This document shows positions 1 to 9,150 of a DNA stretch of 55,035 bases, one piece after another; within the stretch, counting starts at the first letter, position 1; every line of letters starts with the position of its first letter. The DNA is from Porticoccaceae bacterium (lineage in GTDB: Bacteria > Pseudomonadota > Gammaproteobacteria > Pseudomonadales > Porticoccaceae). The notes under the pieces were generated by a model. That model made no database searches, was not told where the DNA came from, and worked only from the letters and a program-made list of their open reading frames with translations. The position numbers were made by a program, and so were the translations under genes. The stretch covers positions 1-55,035 of the forward strand of contig PABE01000006.1 in NCBI GenBank assembly GCA_002702725.1, given 5' to 3'.

Positions 1-135
1 CGACAAGCGTTAAGGATATCTCTGATACCCCGAAATCTATCGCTGGTCGATCCGGAGCTGGGCGATATGCCTATGAATTTCGGCGATATCTATTTGCCTA
101 CCGACGGTTTGTCGCTGTCCTATAGGATTAGATAA
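1..135 (+). CDS. C-terminal end of an unidentified protein (partial)
   Basis: Frame 1 is open from the first base to a TAA at 133-135 and gives 44 residues ending in GLSLSYRIR. The gene starts outside the window. The alternating hydrophobic end with a tyrosine near the C-terminus resembles the last strand of an outer-membrane beta-barrel, and a TonB-dependent receptor lies just downstream, but this is too little to name a family. There is no terminator-like hairpin before the next gene. Confidence 0.5.
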   Translation, partial: RQALRISLIPRNLSLVDPELGDMPMNFGDIYLPTDGLSLSYRIR

Positions 136-263
136 TAACGATATTAATAGATGGGGAATCTGAATGCGTCTTGCTCACCAAAGCAAGAACACGTTTTCCC
201 GTCCATTGCCGGACCAATTACCGGTGTTCCACCTGCCTACGTAAGAATAAAAGGAAATGGTAA

Positions 264-2408
264 ATGCTTTATTCAAACCGTTTTGTTGCTGTCACAGCCA
301 TCGCGATACTCTCAGCAATTCCACAGGTTCAGGCGCAAATTGCTGAGTCAGATCCAGAAACAGAAAAATCTGGGAGGAGCTATGGAATTGCAGAGATTGT
401 TGTGACGGCTCGGCGGCAGGAAGAGTCCATTCAAAGCACGCCGGTGGCCGTTACTGCATTCACAAGTGAAGCGATCAGCCAAAAGCAGATTGTCGATATA
501 CCTTCCATCCAGCAAACGACACCGGGTTTGGTAATCACAACCAACCATTCTGGGGTTGGTATTAGCTTGCGGGGACAAGTACAGACCTCAGCGGACAGCA
601 GCGTTGATCAGTCGGTTGGTCTCTACGTGGACGGCATTTACGTCGCCCGTCAAATGGGTGGGCGGTTTGATCTTGTTGACGTTGAGCGCGTTGAAGTGCT
701 GCACGGTCCTCAGGGGACACTCTTTGGTCGAAATACCACAGGAGGTGCTGTCAATATAACCACTAACCAGCCGACGGATATATTTGAAGGTTCGGCAACG
801 TTTGGAATTGGCAATTTCGACCGCGTTGAAGGGACTGCAATTGTAAATATGCCGTTGTTCGATGGTGTTGCCGCCCGATTTGTGGCGCGTCATATGGAGC
901 ACTCTGGGTATGGGGAGAATGTTTTTCTCGGACGTGATGTAGGAGATGACAACTACGATCACTTTCGTGGCTCGTTCAAGATAGCGCCTGCGGACGACTG
1001 GTCACTAATTATTAGCGGTGAATACATCGATCGAAGTAATAATGGTCCCATGGTACAGCCAACTGCCTTTGTGGCCGGTGTTCCGGATACGGGTTTCTCT
1101 GATCTGTCGTTCTACGATTTCGCGAGTGAACAGCGCACATTCGAGAACATAACTATGGCAAATGGCAGCGCTACGTTGTCGGTGGATATCGGCGAAGTTA
1201 CTTTCAAGTCCATTACTGCCTACCGGGACCTGAAGGTCCACACCCTTTCCGATTTTGATACCACACCGTTACCGTTGTTTTTCAATGAAGCAAATAGTCG
1301 CATAAGACAGATTACCCAGGAGGCCCAGCTATTTGGCAAAATTGGCCCGCTGGATTGGCTGGTAGGCGGATTTTATTTTGTCGAGAAAGGCCCCGAGCGA
1401 TATGACATATTCGGCGGTTTCCTCGCATATGATTCACGTATCCGGCATGAATCCTATGCCCCTTATAGCCAAGTCACTTACCACGTTAACGAACAGTTAA
1501 GATTGACAGCCGGCATTCGTTACACCAAGGATGAACGCGATCTTACTGCAAGCAATACGTTGGGCGGTGGCTGTTTTATTAATGTCTCGGAGCTGGATGA
1601 TGTCGCGGGCTGTATTTCTCGGAAAAGCCTCTCAGACAACTATTTTTCCTATACGGCAAGTGTTGATTACCAGTTTGCTGATGGGCTCTTTCTGTATGCC
1701 CGGACCGGTATGGCGCATAAATCGGGTGGATTTAATAAAACGAACAGCGGCCTGGAGCCATTTGGTCCTGAAAAAGTGACCGACTATGAACTTGGTGTAA
1801 AAAGCGACTTTTTTGATCGGCATCTGCGAATCAATATGGCGGTATTTACGTCGGACTATGAGGATATGCAGCGTCCTTTGACCTCAGATTCGACAGGTGT
1901 ACCCATCGTCCTGGTCCAATCGGTGGGCGAGGCCAGGATCAGGGGGGCTGAAATTGAAGTTACTGCCATCCCGGTTGAGGGTTTGGAAGTTTACGGCAAT
2001 ATCGGTTTCCTGGATCCTGAATACAGGGATTTTTCCGATGCTTCCGGTGATCGATCTGACGAACCGTTCACAAGAGTTTCAGAGAGAACCTGGAGCCTTG
2101 GGGCAACCTTTGAGTTCCCCGTTTCCTATGGTACCTATCGTATGCACGCTGACTATGGTCACCAATCACGCAAGTATTTCTTCCCCAGCCCACTTACCAG
2201 AGAACCCGATTACGGCGTACTCAATGTCCGTCTGAGTGTGGAGCTTACCCGCCCGCGACTGGAAATCGCCTTATGGGGCCGCAACCTCACGGAAAGGGAA
2301 TATCTGGTCGAAAATCTTGATTTTATTGCGGCAGCTCAGGTAAACCCTGGATTTCCCGGCGAGCCCCGGACTTATGGAGTATCGGTCACGCACCAGTTTG
2401 GTGACTAG
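264..2408 (+). CDS. TonB-dependent outer-membrane receptor
   Basis: This protein of 714 residues should import a scarce substrate across the outer membrane using TonB/ExbBD energy. Residues 1-25 are a signal peptide ending in VQAQ. A TonB box-like EIVVTAR lies at about 44-50, and the plug carries the family hallmark VEVLHGPQGTLFGRNTTGG near residues 140-160. The rest is a 22-strand-type barrel ending near TYGVSVTHQF, with two extra residues (GD) after the usual terminal aromatic. The ATG at 264 has a good ribosome binding site, AAGGA at 251. The substrate is unknown. Neighbouring AraC, SnoaL-like and phosphotransferase-like genes suggest a small organic compound rather than a siderophore, which is inference only. 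Confidence 0.9.
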   Translation: MLYSNRFVAVTAIAILSAIPQVQAQIAESDPETEKSGRSYGIAEIVVTARRQEESIQSTPVAVTAFTSEAISQKQIVDIPSIQQTTPGLVITTNHSGVGISLRGQVQTSADSSVDQSVGLYVDGIYVARQMGGRFDLVDVERVEVLHGPQGTLFGRNTTGGAVNITTNQPTDIFEGSATFGIGNFDRVEGTAIVNMPLFDGVAARFVARHMEHSGYGENVFLGRDVGDDNYDHFRGSFKIAPADDWSLIISGEYIDRSNNGPMVQPTAFVAGVPDTGFSDLSFYDFASEQRTFENITMANGSATLSVDIGEVTFKSITAYRDLKVHTLSDFDTTPLPLFFNEANSRIRQITQEAQLFGKIGPLDWLVGGFYFVEKGPERYDIFGGFLAYDSRIRHESYAPYSQVTYHVNEQLRLTAGIRYTKDERDLTASNTLGGGCFINVSELDDVAGCISRKSLSDNYFSYTASVDYQFADGLFLYARTGMAHKSGGFNKTNSGLEPFGPEKVTDYELGVKSDFFDRHLRINMAVFTSDYEDMQRPLTSDSTGVPIVLVQSVGEARIRGAEIEVTAIPVEGLEVYGNIGFLDPEYRDFSDASGDRSDEPFTRVSERTWSLGATFEFPVSYGTYRMHADYGHQSRKYFFPSPLTREPDYGVLNVRLSVELTRPRLEIALWGRNLTEREYLVENLDFIAAAQVNPGFPGEPRTYGVSVTHQFGD

Positions 2409-2615
2409 CGTCGGGTTGGTTATCTATAGAGTGCGCTCATCTAAAGCCCGAATACCTGAGGTAGATCATCACAGGCGCGATCTGGGCTATTGGAAAGGAT
2501 TGCGGAAACCCGATTTTGTCGCTTCAGGTCAATCTGGAACGTTTTTGATCCCTACTTCCTATAAACGATAGTCTGGCCGGGTACTCCATATGGCTGTTGA
2601 TTTGGAAAGATAATC

Positions 2616-3989
2616 TTGCTTTCTGACGATATTATAAAGATAACCGCTTGGATCGAACGGAACATCGGTGGCAAAGTTGAGCGCTGTGAACGTCAGGTTC
2701 GCTGGCGGCCCGGTTGGTGGGTCGATCTGAGGCGGGACGAGGAGTTGTTGCATCTCTATGTACGCGGAGACCGCAACGAGGAGTTCCCTCCATGGCCGCT
2801 GGAATATGAGCGCGACGTGATCATGCTTCTTCAGCAAAGTCCCGTACCTGTCCCCAAGATTTACGGTTTTTGCCCAGACCCACGTGCTATTGTCCTTGAG
2901 AGAGTGGGCGGTCGGCCCAACCTCAAATCGGCAAAGAGCGAAGAGGAGCGTTTGAAGGTTCTCCAACAGCTCGCGGGGCATGTCGCGACAATGCACAGCA
3001 TGGATATCGAGCCGTTTGTAAAGGCGGGGATGAAAATGCCCAATTCAGCTGAACAGAGGATTGTACCTTTCTTCCTCGAAGGCGAAAAGCTCTACCTGCG
3101 TTACAAGAATGCTCCGGATCCCAGAATGGAATTTGTCAGATCCTGGGTGCGACGCAACTTGCCCGCCGGCCGCGAGGAAGTCTGCTTTCTCCACGGTGAT
3201 CCAGGTCAGTTTTTGTTTGAAAATGGCGCTATCACCACGATGCTGGATTTTGAGTGGTCTTGCCTTGGCGATCCATTGATGGATATGGGCGGGTTGCGTC
3301 TGCGAGCAGTACACGAGCCCATGGGCGACATCGGTCCATTGTTTCGGCGATATCACCAGCTCACCGGGCGGGCGATTAAGGCAGATGTGCTTGGTTTCCA
3401 TACGGTCGCGTTTATTGCCAATACCTGTTTGGCAATCTCCCCCGCGTTATCATATCCCAGGGTCGGGGCCAATTATCCCGAGTATGTGAACTGGTACATT
3501 GTGGCGCTACTGTTTGCAATCAAAGCCATTGCCGAAGTGAAAGGTGTTGTCTTGCCAGACCCCCTCCCCATGGAAAGCGGGAATGACTCTCGTTGGGCAG
3601 GTGTCTACCAAGTCATGGCAGGGACTTTCGCTAATTCCAGTGCCGATGACTCAGAGAATTCGGGAGAAGAAACGGGTGACAGGTACAAACACTACCTCGC
3701 CAATGCGCTTGTCGGTTTTGCTAAAAAAGCGGATCGCTTTGGTAGTCGTCTGGAGCAGGACTATATTGCAGATGTTTCCGAAATTCTGGGCCGTCAGGTT
3801 ACAGGATGGCGAGAAGCGGATTGCGAGCTGGAAAGCTTTGTCATTGAGGCGGATGAGAGTAGCGAAGCCCAACTGCTGAACATATTTCACCGCTGGTGTT
3901 GGTCGCAGATCAACTTGTTGGAGGGAGTGATTGATAATCCCATGTGGACTGTTGGGTTGCAGCCGCTATCAGAGTTGGTCAGTGAATAA
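2616..3989 (+). CDS. Divergent aminoglycoside phosphotransferase (APH)-like kinase-fold protein
   Basis: This protein has 457 residues. The first 300 or so match the APH/ChoK-like fold: a nucleotide lobe (AIVLERVGGRP near 91-101), the catalytic segment FLHGDPGQFLF near 191-201 with H193 and D195, and the metal-binding LDFEWSCLGDP near 210-220 with D211. The usual H-G-D-x4-N loop is two residues shorter here and has Gln where the metal-binding Asn normally sits, so the chemistry may be altered. The last 150 residues are not recognised. Start choice: TTG at 2616, because GGAAAGA lies seven to twelve bases upstream and no ATG fits better. Such proteins in catabolic clusters often have no known substrate, and antibiotic resistance should not be assumed. 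Confidence 0.75.
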   Translation: MLSDDIIKITAWIERNIGGKVERCERQVRWRPGWWVDLRRDEELLHLYVRGDRNEEFPPWPLEYERDVIMLLQQSPVPVPKIYGFCPDPRAIVLERVGGRPNLKSAKSEEERLKVLQQLAGHVATMHSMDIEPFVKAGMKMPNSAEQRIVPFFLEGEKLYLRYKNAPDPRMEFVRSWVRRNLPAGREEVCFLHGDPGQFLFENGAITTMLDFEWSCLGDPLMDMGGLRLRAVHEPMGDIGPLFRRYHQLTGRAIKADVLGFHTVAFIANTCLAISPALSYPRVGANYPEYVNWYIVALLFAIKAIAEVKGVVLPDPLPMESGNDSRWAGVYQVMAGTFANSSADDSENSGEETGDRYKHYLANALVGFAKKADRFGSRLEQDYIADVSEILGRQVTGWREADCELESFVIEADESSEAQLLNIFHRWCWSQINLLEGVIDNPMWTVGLQPLSELVSE

Positions 3990-4050
3990 CGCTCATCCCA
4001 CCTCAACCACCAGAAAGAATGAACCAAATTTCTGCCGTGATTATACAGAT

Positions 4051-4507
4051 ATGACCTCCGGACAGAAATTCAAAGACGTGATTGACAAGCAGGAACTCTA
4101 CGAACGGGTGGTTTCCTATTGCAGGGGCACGGATCGCCATGATTGGACTATGATTTGCGGGCTCTATCACGAAGATGCGATTGATGATCAAGGTTCGCTG
4201 TTTTATGGCACTCGGGATGAGTTCCTGGCTTTCTGCCGGGGCCCATCGAGACATTCAATGCCGCCACCCACCACATCGCCTCACATATTACGAGAGAAGC
4301 CCCATCCCGCAATTTTCTGGTGAGCGGCCGATATCTGCATAAGTTCGAGCGTCTGGACGGAGTCTGGTGTTTCCTTTTGCGCGTATCCCTAATATTTCGG
4401 CTGAAGAGTTAAATAAGATTCTGCCACGGCTCCTGGACCACCCAGCGCTACTTCTTACCCAGGATCAAACGGAACCTTCCTACACATTGCTCAGCATGTT
4501 TCGGTGA
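4051..4507 (+). pseudogene. Broken SnoaL/NTF2-like protein gene
   Basis: From the ATG at 4051 the frame encodes LYERVVSYCRGTDRHDWTMI followed by LYHEDAIDDQG, the typical start of a SnoaL-like (NTF2 fold) protein. Near 4250 the homology passes into another frame, where FNAATHHIASHI and later FLVSGRYLHKFERLDGVW read from 4254 onward. Near 4370 a third frame takes over and ends at TGA 4505-4507 with 45 more residues (FPFARIPNISAEELNK and on). The middle is also shorter than usual. At least two frameshifts plus a deletion make a functional product unlikely, unless the sequence itself contains errors. No clear ribosome binding site precedes 4051. Confidence 0.6.
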
Positions 4508-4597
4508 TGAATTCACGCGATAGACTCTCACTCATAAACGTGGGTGCAAAGGGCGAGATCCGTGGCTAAACCCGGAATATTAGTCGGTTGTTTGCAG

Positions 4598-4603
4598 TAT
4601 AAT
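4598..4603 (+). promoter_or_regulatory. Possible -10 element upstream of the AraC-type regulator
   Basis: A perfect TATAAT lies about 95 bases before the start codon of the AraC-family gene. No convincing -35 element is found at the proper distance, so an activator-dependent promoter or a chance match are both possible. Confidence 0.25.
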
Positions 4604-4697
4604 ATTGTTGTTACTATCACCCCGTATTATCACCGAGAACAGGGATTTGTCCGCTGGTCAAATACGCTAAAAGCAGCGACAACAACCGGGATCCGCC

Positions 4698-5579
4698 ATG
4701 TCGAGTATTCAGGTTCAGTCCTTCCATACTGAAGATCATTTTGTCAGTAATCTAGACAGTCAAGTAACTGGCCCTGGTTATGATATCGAAGCCCACCACT
4801 TGCAACTCCCTTCTACCGGGACAGGTATTTATCATTCGGAGACCCATTGTTTCCTTCAGCTTGTAATGGTCCCCGGGCACATCCTCCAGGGCACCTACCC
4901 CTGTTGGCACCAGAACCGCTCTGTAGGCCAGTTAGTATTTGTTCCCCCCGGAGCAACATTGGAGTGGCACTGGGCTTCCGGTAGCCAGCGCACAGTAACC
5001 TGCATGTTTGAGGTCGATAAAATTGGTGCACTCGGGGCTTATGATTGGGACTGGCGTGAGGTAGACCTCTACAAAACACTTGATATTCGAAATGACTACC
5101 TTGTCATGGGTATGCGCAAACTTTGGCAAGAAGCACGTTCGCCGGGCTTTGCGAGTGAGCTCCAGATCGAAAGTACATTGACGCTGATGGCGTTGGAATT
5201 GCGTAAGAATTTCATGAAGCGGACAGTGAACGCCGAACCAGCAAGGCATCGCTTGGCCGATTCAAAGCTGCGCTCTATCCGCGACTATATCCACGCCAAC
5301 CTTGGCAAGGGGCTTGCCCTGTCGGACATCGCAGAGTCCAACGGTCTGTCGTCTCGAGCGTTGTCGGAGCTGTTCAGAAATACAACGGGCATAACTATCC
5401 GGGAGTTTATTGCCAACGCTCGGCTTTCCAAGGCTAAAGCGCTACTCGCCAACCGGGAACTGCTAATCAAGCAGGTAGGCTATGACTGCGGTTTTCGCGG
5501 GGCCGCGGCGTTTGTGGCGGCGTTTCGCAAGGCTACGGGCATGACCCCGACGGAATACCGTCAGCGCTTTTGTTTATAG
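4698..5579 (+). CDS. AraC/XylS-family transcriptional regulator
   Basis: This protein has 293 residues. The N-terminal part (about 1-180) is a cupin-like effector or dimerisation region. The C-terminal 100 residues hold the two helix-turn-helix units of AraC proteins: LALSDIAESNGLSSRALSEL (first HTH) and IKQVGYDCGFRGAAAFVAAF with the family signature ending in TGMTPTEYRQRF (second). It probably controls the nearby receptor and phosphotransferase-like genes, since regulators of this class usually act locally, but no operator repeat was identified. It is separated from the core block by a convergent minus-strand gene. Confidence 0.88.
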   Translation: MSSIQVQSFHTEDHFVSNLDSQVTGPGYDIEAHHLQLPSTGTGIYHSETHCFLQLVMVPGHILQGTYPCWHQNRSVGQLVFVPPGATLEWHWASGSQRTVTCMFEVDKIGALGAYDWDWREVDLYKTLDIRNDYLVMGMRKLWQEARSPGFASELQIESTLTLMALELRKNFMKRTVNAEPARHRLADSKLRSIRDYIHANLGKGLALSDIAESNGLSSRALSELFRNTTGITIREFIANARLSKAKALLANRELLIKQVGYDCGFRGAAAFVAAFRKATGMTPTEYRQRFCL

Positions 5580-5601
5580 TGAATCGAGGGCGGCGACAAA
5601 A

Positions 5602-5922
5602 TCAGTAATCTTCCAGCCCATAGAGCGAATCCGACTCAATGCTGGACAGGGGATCGTCATACAGTTCGGGGTTGAACGAGCGATCCGGGTCCAGGCTGTC
5701 GTCGTCGCCGGCTTCATCGTAGGACAGGCGCCAGTCTTCTGGCGGCTCCGCGGGCAGTACGATCATTTGCATCCAGGTTTCAAGGTCGAATTCGTTTACG
5801 TCGCCGTCTTCGTATTGCACTTCAATAGTCGCGGCGTTTTCGTCGACGGCAACGACTTCAAAAAGGACGTCCTCGACGGCATCCTGATACCAGTCACCAA
5901 TAATGGGGATCTGTTTGGCCAT
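5602..5922 (-). CDS. Small acidic conserved protein, DUF6763-like
   Basis: This 106-residue protein is rich in Asp and Glu. The first 60 residues (IPIIGDWYQDAVEDVLFEVV and the following YEDGDVNEFDLETW) look like a small beta domain known from gammaproteobacteria without an assigned role. The tail is a low-complexity acidic stretch. A very strong ribosome binding site (AAGGAGG) precedes the ATG at 5922, which supports real expression. It has no signal peptide and should be cytoplasmic. The family assignment is from memory of its length and motifs. Confidence 0.7.
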   Translation of the reverse strand: MAKQIPIIGDWYQDAVEDVLFEVVAVDENAATIEVQYEDGDVNEFDLETWMQMIVLPAEPPEDWRLSYDEAGDDDSLDPDRSFNPELYDDPLSSIESDSLYGLEDY

Positions 5923-6244
5923 CTTGTTTTCCTCCTTCGCTTGGCGATTTTCTTCAACATATCACCGGATGAAAGCCGGTAATAGCAATGCCGAAGGTCC
6001 GCGGGGAATAGCGATAGAGCATTCACCTGTCAGGTATTTGAGAAGGTGTCGACAAGGTTCTGATATGCAAGATAATTTGAAATCAAAACGTGGGCTCTTA
6101 TAATTCTCTCAGCTATTAGGGTACCGGTGTTAAATGAAAAAATTGTCTAAAGCGACCCCGGGTCAGTAAAAGGTTGACAGACGCCTGCCACGTTCTTACT
6201 GTCCGGGCCTCTCCCCCGTCTGGAATGGCTCTGAGGAACTGATT
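5923..6244. other. Divergent intergenic region
   Basis: These 322 bases separate the minus-strand DUF6763-like gene from nagZ. They hold the nagZ promoter at 6077-6104 and about 140 bases of leader. No coding frame with a plausible start or protein composition and no clear riboswitch fold was seen. Confidence 0.5.
6077..6104 (+). promoter_or_regulatory. Sigma-70-type promoter for nagZ operon
   Basis: TTGAAA at 6077-6082 and a perfect TATAAT at 6099-6104 are separated by 16 bases. Transcription would start near 6111 and leave a leader of about 130 bases before nagZ. This is the best housekeeping-type promoter seen in the first 10 kb. Confidence 0.6.
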
Positions 6245-7264
6245 ATGCTTGCTGGCCCGTTGATGCTGGATCTGGACGGCCTCGTCCTCTCCGAAGAGGA
6301 GCGGCGATTGCTCCGCCATCCCATGGTCGGGGGGGTAATCTACTTTGCGCGCAATTTCGAATCCCGGGAGCAGATCACTGCGCTGTCGTCCGAGGTGATG
6401 CGCATCCGGCCCGAACTTCTGCTGGCAGTGGACCAGGAGGGCGGACGGGTACAGCGGTTTCGGGAGGGTTTCACCCGTTTGCCGCCGATGGCCACGCTCG
6501 GTGAATATCTCGCCCGAGAGCCGGGCGTCGGCACGCGCCTGCTGCGTGATGCGGGTTGGCTGATGGCAGCTGAAGTGCTCGCCTGTGGTGTCGATTTCAG
6601 TTTTGCCCCGGTGCTGGATGTCGATCGGGATGCTTGTGAGGTCATCGCCAACCGCGCCTTTTCCGACAATCCTCACCGCGTCGCGGATGCCGCAAAACTG
6701 TTTGTCGAGGGCATGCATGAGGCGGGTATGGCGGCCACCGGCAAGCACTTTCCGGGTCACGGTGGCGTACGCGCTGACAGCCATCTGGAGACCCCCTTTG
6801 ATGGGCGCTCCATGGACGAACTCGAAGCGCGGGATCTGATACCCTTCAGGGCTCTGTCAGGACAACTGGATGCAGTCATGCCTGCGCATATTGTGTTTTC
6901 CGAAATCGACTCCCAGTGTGTCGGATTTTCCCGTTACTGGCTGGAGGAGTGCCTGCGCGGATCACTGGCGTTCGACGGTGTGATTTTCAGCGATGATCTT
7001 GCCATGAAGGGCGCCGACCACGCCGGCGACTATGCCCGTAAAGCGGAACTGGCCGTCAACGCGGGTTGCGATATGGTGCTGGTGTGCAATGACCGGGCCG
7101 GCGCCCTTGAGGTGCTGGATTATCTCGAACGTACCGGCACAGTGGCCTCGCCGCGACTGGAAAAAATGAAAGCCCGGCGTCAGTGGTCGTGGCAGGAACT
7201 GGAGCGGGATTCCCGTCGCCAGGCCATTCGCCGTCAGCTGGAGGTATTAGTCAATGGGCAATAA
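6245..7264 (+). CDS. nagZ: Beta-N-acetylhexosaminidase NagZ
   Basis: This 339-residue glycoside hydrolase family 3 enzyme removes N-acetylglucosamine from 1,6-anhydro-muropeptides in the cytoplasm during cell-wall recycling. Visible motifs are KHFPGHGGVRADSH at about 167-180, with the Asp/His general acid-base dyad on the mobile loop, and FSDDLAMKGA at about 249-258 with the nucleophilic Asp. The length matches single-domain NagZ and there is no signal peptide. GAGGAACTG just before the ATG serves as ribosome binding site. The gene is followed by mscS and mtnP in a tight run; nagZ next to mtnP, csiV and mfd is a familiar pseudomonad order. Confidence 0.95.
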   Translation: MLAGPLMLDLDGLVLSEEERRLLRHPMVGGVIYFARNFESREQITALSSEVMRIRPELLLAVDQEGGRVQRFREGFTRLPPMATLGEYLAREPGVGTRLLRDAGWLMAAEVLACGVDFSFAPVLDVDRDACEVIANRAFSDNPHRVADAAKLFVEGMHEAGMAATGKHFPGHGGVRADSHLETPFDGRSMDELEARDLIPFRALSGQLDAVMPAHIVFSEIDSQCVGFSRYWLEECLRGSLAFDGVIFSDDLAMKGADHAGDYARKAELAVNAGCDMVLVCNDRAGALEVLDYLERTGTVASPRLEKMKARRQWSWQELERDSRRQAIRRQLEVLVNGQ

Positions 7265-7282
7265 CCGGGGGGAACGACATCC

Positions 7283-8413
7283 GTGAAAGCCTTTGAGGAT
7301 TTTTTGCTGCAGTTTGTCGATGATAAGGCCCTTTTGTGGGTGGAAATTTTCCTGCTCATTTTCGCCGCGCTGCTGATTGGCTATCTGATCAACAGGCTGA
7401 TTCTTTTCCTGGAACAACGGGCGAGCTTGACCCAGACCGTCTGGGATGACGCTTTCCTCGAAGCCTCGCGTAAACCCGCGGTCTGGCTGGTGTGGATTGT
7501 GGGTGTGAACTTTGCCGCCGCTTTGGCGGCAAGAAAAACCGATTCTGACTGGTATGAGCCGATTGTCCACGCAAATCGTGTGGCGGTGATTTTCCTGATC
7601 ACCCTGTTTGCCGTCAATCTGATAAAACGCGCCGAAAGCAACCTGGTCAATCCGCGTTTCGTCAGTGAGCCGATGGATGCCACCACGGTCCGCGCAGTCG
7701 GCAAGTTGCTGCGCGCGACGGTGATTATCACGGCTTTGCTGATCACCATGCAGCTGTTGGGTTACAGTGTTTCAGGGGTGCTTGCCTTTGGCGGTATCGG
7801 TGGCCTGGCAGTGGGTTTTGCCGCCAAGGACCTGCTGGCCAATTTTTTTGGCGGTCTGATGATCTACCTCGACCGGCCTTTTTCAGTGGGCGACTGGGTC
7901 CGGTCAGCGGATAAGGAAATTGAAGGTACAGTGGAAGACATTGGCTGGCGTTTGACCCGGATACGGACCTTTGACCAGCGTCCGCTGTATCTACCCAACG
8001 CCATATTCAATACCATTGGTGTTGAAAACCCGTCGCGGATGCTGAACCGGCGCATCTACGAAACCGTGGGCGTGCGTTACGCCGATATCAGTCGCCTTAA
8101 AACAATTATCTGTGAGATTAAAGCCATGCTCGAGGAGCATGACGCTATCGATACATCCAGAACCCTTATCGTAACGTTCAATAAATTTGCCGCCTCGTCA
8201 CTGGATATCATGATCTACACCTTTACCAAAACCACGCAATGGGTCGAGTTTCATTCAGTGAAGCAGGATATCCTGTTTCGAATTGCCGGCATTATTGAAC
8301 ATCACGGCGCCGAGATTGCGTTCCCGACACAGACGGTGCATTTGCCCGATCCGCTGACCCTGGATACCGGAGATGGCCGTGACAATGGCGCAGACGAGGT
8401 CAAGGCTTCATGA
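7283..8413 (+). CDS. MscS-family mechanosensitive ion channel
   Basis: This 376-residue inner-membrane protein opens under membrane tension to release solutes on osmotic downshift. It has an N-terminal helix (about 17-36), further membrane segments up to about residue 170, and the MscS pore helix and beta domain: SGVLAFGGIGGLAVGFAAKDLLANFFGG near 160-190, followed by DRPFSVGDWV. The C-terminal alpha/beta cage follows. The start at 7283 is a GTG 18 bases after the nagZ stop, with GGGGGAACGAC upstream. The stop overlaps the mtnP start. The insertion between nagZ and mtnP is a local variation. Confidence 0.9.
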   Translation: MKAFEDFLLQFVDDKALLWVEIFLLIFAALLIGYLINRLILFLEQRASLTQTVWDDAFLEASRKPAVWLVWIVGVNFAAALAARKTDSDWYEPIVHANRVAVIFLITLFAVNLIKRAESNLVNPRFVSEPMDATTVRAVGKLLRATVIITALLITMQLLGYSVSGVLAFGGIGGLAVGFAAKDLLANFFGGLMIYLDRPFSVGDWVRSADKEIEGTVEDIGWRLTRIRTFDQRPLYLPNAIFNTIGVENPSRMLNRRIYETVGVRYADISRLKTIICEIKAMLEEHDAIDTSRTLIVTFNKFAASSLDIMIYTFTKTTQWVEFHSVKQDILFRIAGIIEHHGAEIAFPTQTVHLPDPLTLDTGDGRDNGADEVKAS

Positions 8414-9150
8414 AGCTGGGGATCATCGGCGGTACGGCTCTGGAACAGTTGGTCGTAGGCCGCAGCGACAGCATATTTGTCGAGACAGCCTGGGGGCGCC
8501 CGTCGGCGCCAATCAGTCGCAACCGGATCGGTGCGACCGAGGTGCTGTTCCTGAACCGGCACGGTCTTGAACACCGCATTCCTCCACACCTGATTAACTA
8601 CCGCGCCAACCTCAGTGCACTCCATCAGCAGCACGTCGATGGCATTGTTGCCGTTTACAGCGCAGGCGGTATCACGCAGCGTATGACAGCGGGATCCCTC
8701 GTGGTTCCCGACCAGATTGTCGATTACACCTGGGGGCGTGAGCACACTTACTCCGATGGGCCCCACCAGGTTCTACAACACATCGATTTTACCCACCCCT
8801 ATGATGACGAGCTCCGGCAGAAGTTGCTCCGGGCAGGGGCGGATTGTGGTGCCGGTCTGATCGATGGCGGGGTTTATGGTGTCGCCCAGGGCCCACGACT
8901 GGAGACCGCCGCCGAGGTCCGTCGTCTGGAGCGGGACGGCTGTGATTTGATCGGCATGACCGGTATGCCGGAGGCAGCGCTGGCCCGGGAGCTGGGTGTG
9001 CCTTTTGCCGGCCTGGTGATGGTCGTCAATCCGGCGGCGGGGAAAAGTGACAGACTGATATCAATGGCGGAGATCGCCGCCGTGATGGCGGAGGCTACGC
9101 CTGGGCTGTTGTCGGTGCTTTCGACGTTTTGTCAGGGTTCCGGCCCCTAG
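8410..9150 (+). CDS. mtnP: S-methyl-5'-thioinosine phosphorylase
   Basis: This 246-residue member of the purine nucleoside phosphorylase/MTAP family begins with the phosphate-binding GIIGGTALE. It carries FLNRHGLEHRIPPHLINYRAN, the histidine-rich loop typical of MTAP, and later GGVYGVAQGPRLETAAEV and IGMTGMPEAALARELG. In pseudomonads the protein encoded beside nagZ acts on methylthioinosine, a by-product of polyamine and quorum-signal synthesis after deamination of methylthioadenosine. The shared position and the HLINYRAN context favour that substrate over methylthioadenosine. The start overlaps the mscS stop by four bases, so translation is probably coupled. Confidence 0.85.
   Translation: MKLGIIGGTALEQLVVGRSDSIFVETAWGRPSAPISRNRIGATEVLFLNRHGLEHRIPPHLINYRANLSALHQQHVDGIVAVYSAGGITQRMTAGSLVVPDQIVDYTWGREHTYSDGPHQVLQHIDFTHPYDDELRQKLLRAGADCGAGLIDGGVYGVAQGPRLETAAEVRRLERDGCDLIGMTGMPEAALARELGVPFAGLVMVVNPAAGKSDRLISMAEIAAVMAEATPGLLSVLSTFCQGSGP

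Noticed and set aside
2616-3989. Aminoglycoside resistance gene
   Set aside because: Only the fold is shared. The catalytic loop is altered and the context is catabolic, so resistance has no support.
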